Source of the DNA: Candidatus Parepulonipiscium sp. PG-Nun2H_MBin03
Lineage (GTDB): Bacteria > Bacillota > Clostridia > Lachnospirales > Cellulosilyticaceae
NCBI GenBank assembly: GCA_001995005.1
Contig: MDJN01000156.1
Coordinates: 10,365-19,120, forward strand
Length of the DNA: 8,756 nt
Direction: 5' to 3'
This document shows, in pieces, positions 7,087 through 8,756 of this stretch. Each line of letters starts with the position of its first letter. The first letter of the stretch is position 1. The notes beneath the pieces are model-generated. The model ran no database searches. It saw only the letters and a program-made list of their open reading frames with translations, and was not told the DNA's origin. The translations under genes and the position numbers were made by a program.

Positions 7087-7263
7087 TTAATCTACTTTAA
7101 TAATTTCACGTCCTGCATATGAGCCACAAACTTTGCATACTCTATGAGACATCATAAGTTCGCCACATTTTCTGCAAGGGCTTAAATTAAGCGGTGAAAG
7201 TTTCCAATTTGCTTTTCGTGAGTTTCTTCGTGCTTTGGATGTTTTTCTTTTTGGTACTGCCAT
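7087..7263 (-). CDS. rpmF: 50S ribosomal protein L32
   Basis: Ribosomal protein L32, 58 residues, a small basic protein of the large ribosomal subunit. The N-terminus MAVPKRKTSKARRNSRKANW is the hallmark of the bacterial L32 family. It is followed by a four-cysteine zinc ribbon, CRKC at residues 30-33 and CKVC at 43-46, so this is the zinc-binding (C+) form. The C-terminus reads GREIIKVD. The ATG at 7263 has a TAGGAGG ribosome binding site eight bases upstream. A near-consensus sigma-A promoter stands 84 bases before the start, and a terminator-like hairpin follows the stop codon, so it may be produced partly as a single-gene message. plsX and acpP follow, a widely conserved neighbourhood that links ribosome and membrane lipid synthesis. 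Confidence 0.96.
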   Translation of the reverse strand: MAVPKRKTSKARRNSRKANWKLSPLNLSPCRKCGELMMSHRVCKVCGSYAGREIIKVD

Positions 7264-7346
7264 GTTTTCACACCTCCTAAAATCTATATAAACTTGCTAC
7301 TTATTTATATTCATAAACAAATCAATTCATGGGTAGCACTGTAGTA

Positions 7347-7375
7347 ATTATACATATAGAAATATTTTTTGTCAA
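7347..7375 (-). promoter_or_regulatory. Consensus sigma-A promoter upstream of rpmF
   Basis: The minus strand carries TTGACA (7370-7375) and TATAAT (7347-7352) separated by exactly 17 bases, a perfect match to the housekeeping consensus. Transcription would start near 7340 and give a leader of about 77 bases before the rpmF ATG. It lies directly after the ackA stop codon and should drive rpmF and, if the following hairpin is read through, plsX and acpP. Confidence 0.88.
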
Positions 7376-7395
7376 CGTCCTTTAGGAGTGGAAAT

Positions 7396-8589
7396 TTATT
7401 TTACGATTTTTACGCAATCTCTTGCAATCATAACTTCCTCGTTAGTAGGAATTAATAACATTTTTACTTTTGCAGAGTCTGTTGATAAGTCTCTTTCAAC
7501 GCCACGACACGCATTCTTTTCAGGGTCTATCTCAACGCCTACCCATTTTAGTAATTTGCCTAGCTCAGCTCTCATAACTGCATTATTTTCACCTAAACCA
7601 CCAGCAAAACAAATTGCGTCAACACCACCCATTACTGCAGCATATGCACCAATATATGATACTAATCTATGCTGAAATACATCCATTGTAAATCTGCATG
7701 TGTCATCTCCAGCTGCAACACCGTCTTCAATTTCTCTAAAGTCGCTGCTAATCTCAGATAGTGCCAATACACCTGACTTTTTATTTAGTACGCTGTCTAT
7801 TTCTTTTGCAGATAAGTTTTCTTTTTCAATTAAAAATGGGATTATTGCAGGGTCAATGTCGCCAGAGCGTGTGCCCATAACCAATCCTTGTAATGGTGTA
7901 AAGCCCATTGAAGTTTCTACAGATTTACCACCATCAATTGCACAAATAGATGCACCATTTCCTAAGTGGCATACAATTATTTTAGTATCTTCTATAGGTT
8001 TATTTAGCATAACAGCAGCTCTTTCAGCCACGTATTTATGCGAAGTTCCGTGGAAACCATATTTACGAATACCATATTTTTTGTAAAACTCTACAGGTAT
8101 TGCGTATCTAAATGCTGCACGAGGCATAGTTTGGTGGAATGCAGTGTCAAATACTGCTACCATTGGAGTGTTTGGCATAAGAGCTTTACACGCTTCGATG
8201 CCCAGTAAGTTTGCAGGGTTGTGCAGAGGTGCCAAGTCTGAACATTTTTGTATCTCATCAATTACTTCTTGAGTAATAAGTACAGAATCATTAAACTTTT
8301 CTCCTCCATGTACTATTCTATGGCCTACTGAGCTTATTTCGTCAATTGAATTGATGCATTTAGTTTCACCAGTAGTCAATAATTCTACCATTTTTTGTAG
8401 GGCAATCTTATGGTCTTTAAAATCAGCCTCAATTTTTACAGCGTCATTTTCACCAGTAGTATGCTTAATAAATGAACCATCAATTCCTATTCTTTCACAA
8501 ATTCCTTTTGCGATTACACTCTCATCTGTCATGTCTAATAATTGATATTTTAATGATGAACTTCCACAATTTACTACTAATACTTTCAT
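7396..8589 (-). CDS. ackA: Acetate kinase
   Basis: Acetate kinase, 397 residues, which reversibly transfers phosphate between acetyl-phosphate and ADP and makes ATP during acetate-forming fermentation in the cytosol. Both family signatures are present: VLVVNCGSSSLKYQ at the N-terminus and GHRIVHGGEKF at 89-99. Residues known to be catalytic in the Methanosarcina thermophila enzyme fall at the same numbers here: Asn7, Arg91, His123, Asp148, His180, Arg241 and Glu384. HLGNGAS (208-214) and GGLGENN (330-336) are also intact. The ATG is preceded by an AAAGGAGAG ribosome binding site. The gene pta, the usual partner that supplies acetyl-phosphate, is not in the 167 bases visible upstream; a structured element resembling a transposon end lies there instead. 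No terminator was seen after the stop codon, so read-through into rpmF is possible. Its coding sequence looks less AT-rich than the c-di-GMP genes. Confidence 0.98.
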   Translation of the reverse strand: MKVLVVNCGSSSLKYQLLDMTDESVIAKGICERIGIDGSFIKHTTGENDAVKIEADFKDHKIALQKMVELLTTGETKCINSIDEISSVGHRIVHGGEKFNDSVLITQEVIDEIQKCSDLAPLHNPANLLGIEACKALMPNTPMVAVFDTAFHQTMPRAAFRYAIPVEFYKKYGIRKYGFHGTSHKYVAERAAVMLNKPIEDTKIIVCHLGNGASICAIDGGKSVETSMGFTPLQGLVMGTRSGDIDPAIIPFLIEKENLSAKEIDSVLNKKSGVLALSEISSDFREIEDGVAAGDDTCRFTMDVFQHRLVSYIGAYAAVMGGVDAICFAGGLGENNAVMRAELGKLLKWVGVEIDPEKNACRGVERDLSTDSAKVKMLLIPTNEEVMIARDCVKIVK

Positions 8590-8614
8590 TAATTCTCTCC
8601 TTTAATATTTTATT

Positions 8615-8648
8615 GAGCAGCTTACGTTAATTCAGTTGATAGCTACTC
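8615..8648 (-). repeat. Inverted repeat in the ackA leader
   Basis: On the minus strand GAGTAGCT (8648-8641) can pair with AGCTGCTC (8622-8615) over eight base pairs, including one G-U wobble, around an 18-base loop. On the plus strand that same pair is a C-A mismatch, so the fold suits RNA read toward ackA. It ends 25 bases before the ackA ATG and has no T-tract, so it is not a terminator. It may be a leader structure, part of a transposon end, or chance. Confidence 0.4.
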
Positions 8649-8660
8649 CTATTGATCTAT

Positions 8661-8727
8661 CTGAAAGAACTTGCTCTAATACTCCCGCCTCTTAGGCGGT
8701 GAGATAAAGAGCAAGTAATCTTTTCAG
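8661..8727 (-). repeat. Long nested inverted repeat upstream of ackA
   Basis: Three stem segments nest. The outer CTGAAA (8661-8666) pairs with TTTCAG (8722-8727). The middle ACTTGCTCT (8669-8677) pairs perfectly with AGAGCAAGT (8708-8716). The inner CCGCCT (8685-8690) pairs with AGGCGG (8694-8699) around a three-base loop and is extended by CTC/GAG. GC content of the inner stem is far above the local background. There is no T-tract, which argues against a simple terminator. Confidence 0.8.
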
Positions 8728-8756
8728 ATTAAGGCAACTAACATTCAGTGGCGGGG
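8661..8756 (-). mobile_element. Possible 3' end of an IS200/IS605-type (TnpB) element, cut by the window edge
   Basis: Read on the minus strand, this segment enters from the edge, passes through a GC-rich hairpin ending in GGCGGGAGT, then a short AT-rich tail ending TCTTTCAG. As I recall them, subterminal hairpins followed by GGGAGT-like bases are typical of the right ends of IS200/IS605-family elements, where the guide RNA (omega RNA) of TnpB is encoded. No TnpB coding sequence can be supported in the few bases present, the left end is outside the window, and the precise boundary cannot be fixed. Alternatives are a chromosomal structured leader or a remnant repeat. If correct, an element sits about 70 bases upstream of ackA, pointing toward it. 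Confidence 0.42.

Noticed and set aside
7388..8086. Plus-strand open frames of 95 and 128 codons
   Set aside because: Both are antisense to ackA, whose full length and motifs are unambiguous.
8661..8727. Terminator or T-box leader for ackA
   Set aside because: There is no T-tract after the hairpin, no T-box core sequence, and acetate kinase is not a usual T-box target.

Overview
The window suggests a low-GC Gram-positive bacterium of the class Clostridia, possibly Lachnospirales-like. The reasons are the strongly AT-rich sequence, the AGGAGG-type ribosome binding sites, the sigma-A promoters with the TTGACA/TATAAT pattern, and the ackA / rpmF / plsX / acpP gene order. This placement is an inference from style and gene order, not a database match. 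All eight supported protein genes are on the minus strand, so they read from the right edge to the left.

Right part (about 8756 to 5715): a conserved housekeeping block. The right edge carries a strongly structured inverted repeat that resembles the 3' end of an IS200/IS605-type (TnpB) element. Next come ackA (acetate kinase), rpmF (ribosomal protein L32, too short for standard ORF lists), plsX (phosphate acyltransferase) and acpP (acyl carrier protein). A near-perfect consensus promoter lies between ackA and rpmF. A hairpin with a T-tract lies between rpmF and plsX and may act as an attenuator. A strong terminator directly after acpP closes the block. The yceD/DUF177 gene that often lies between ackA and rpmF is not in this gap, and rnc does not follow acpP.

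Middle part (about 5714 to 1061): a compact three-gene cyclic-di-GMP operon with its own extended -10 promoter. The first gene encodes a cytosolic PAS-PAS-GGDEF-EAL protein whose GGDEF site is degenerate (VADEF) but whose EAL site looks intact, so it is probably a phosphodiesterase. Two membrane diguanylate cyclases of nearly equal length (406 and 405 residues) follow. Both have an intact GGDEF motif; the first keeps the RxxD inhibitory site and the second has lost it. The operon therefore appears to encode one degrading enzyme and two synthesising enzymes with different feedback properties.

Left part (about 1060 to 1): a patatin-like phospholipase with a complete Ser/Asp dyad. It is preceded by a 133-bp gap with a plausible -10 box and a strong ribosome binding site. 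It may be its own transcription unit or the distal gene of the c-di-GMP operon.

No CRISPR array, tRNA, rRNA or recognisable riboswitch was seen, and there is no gene-free stretch longer than 300 bases. The window is mostly ordinary chromosome. The parts most worth a second look are the c-di-GMP operon with its adjacent lipase, and the structured element upstream of ackA.
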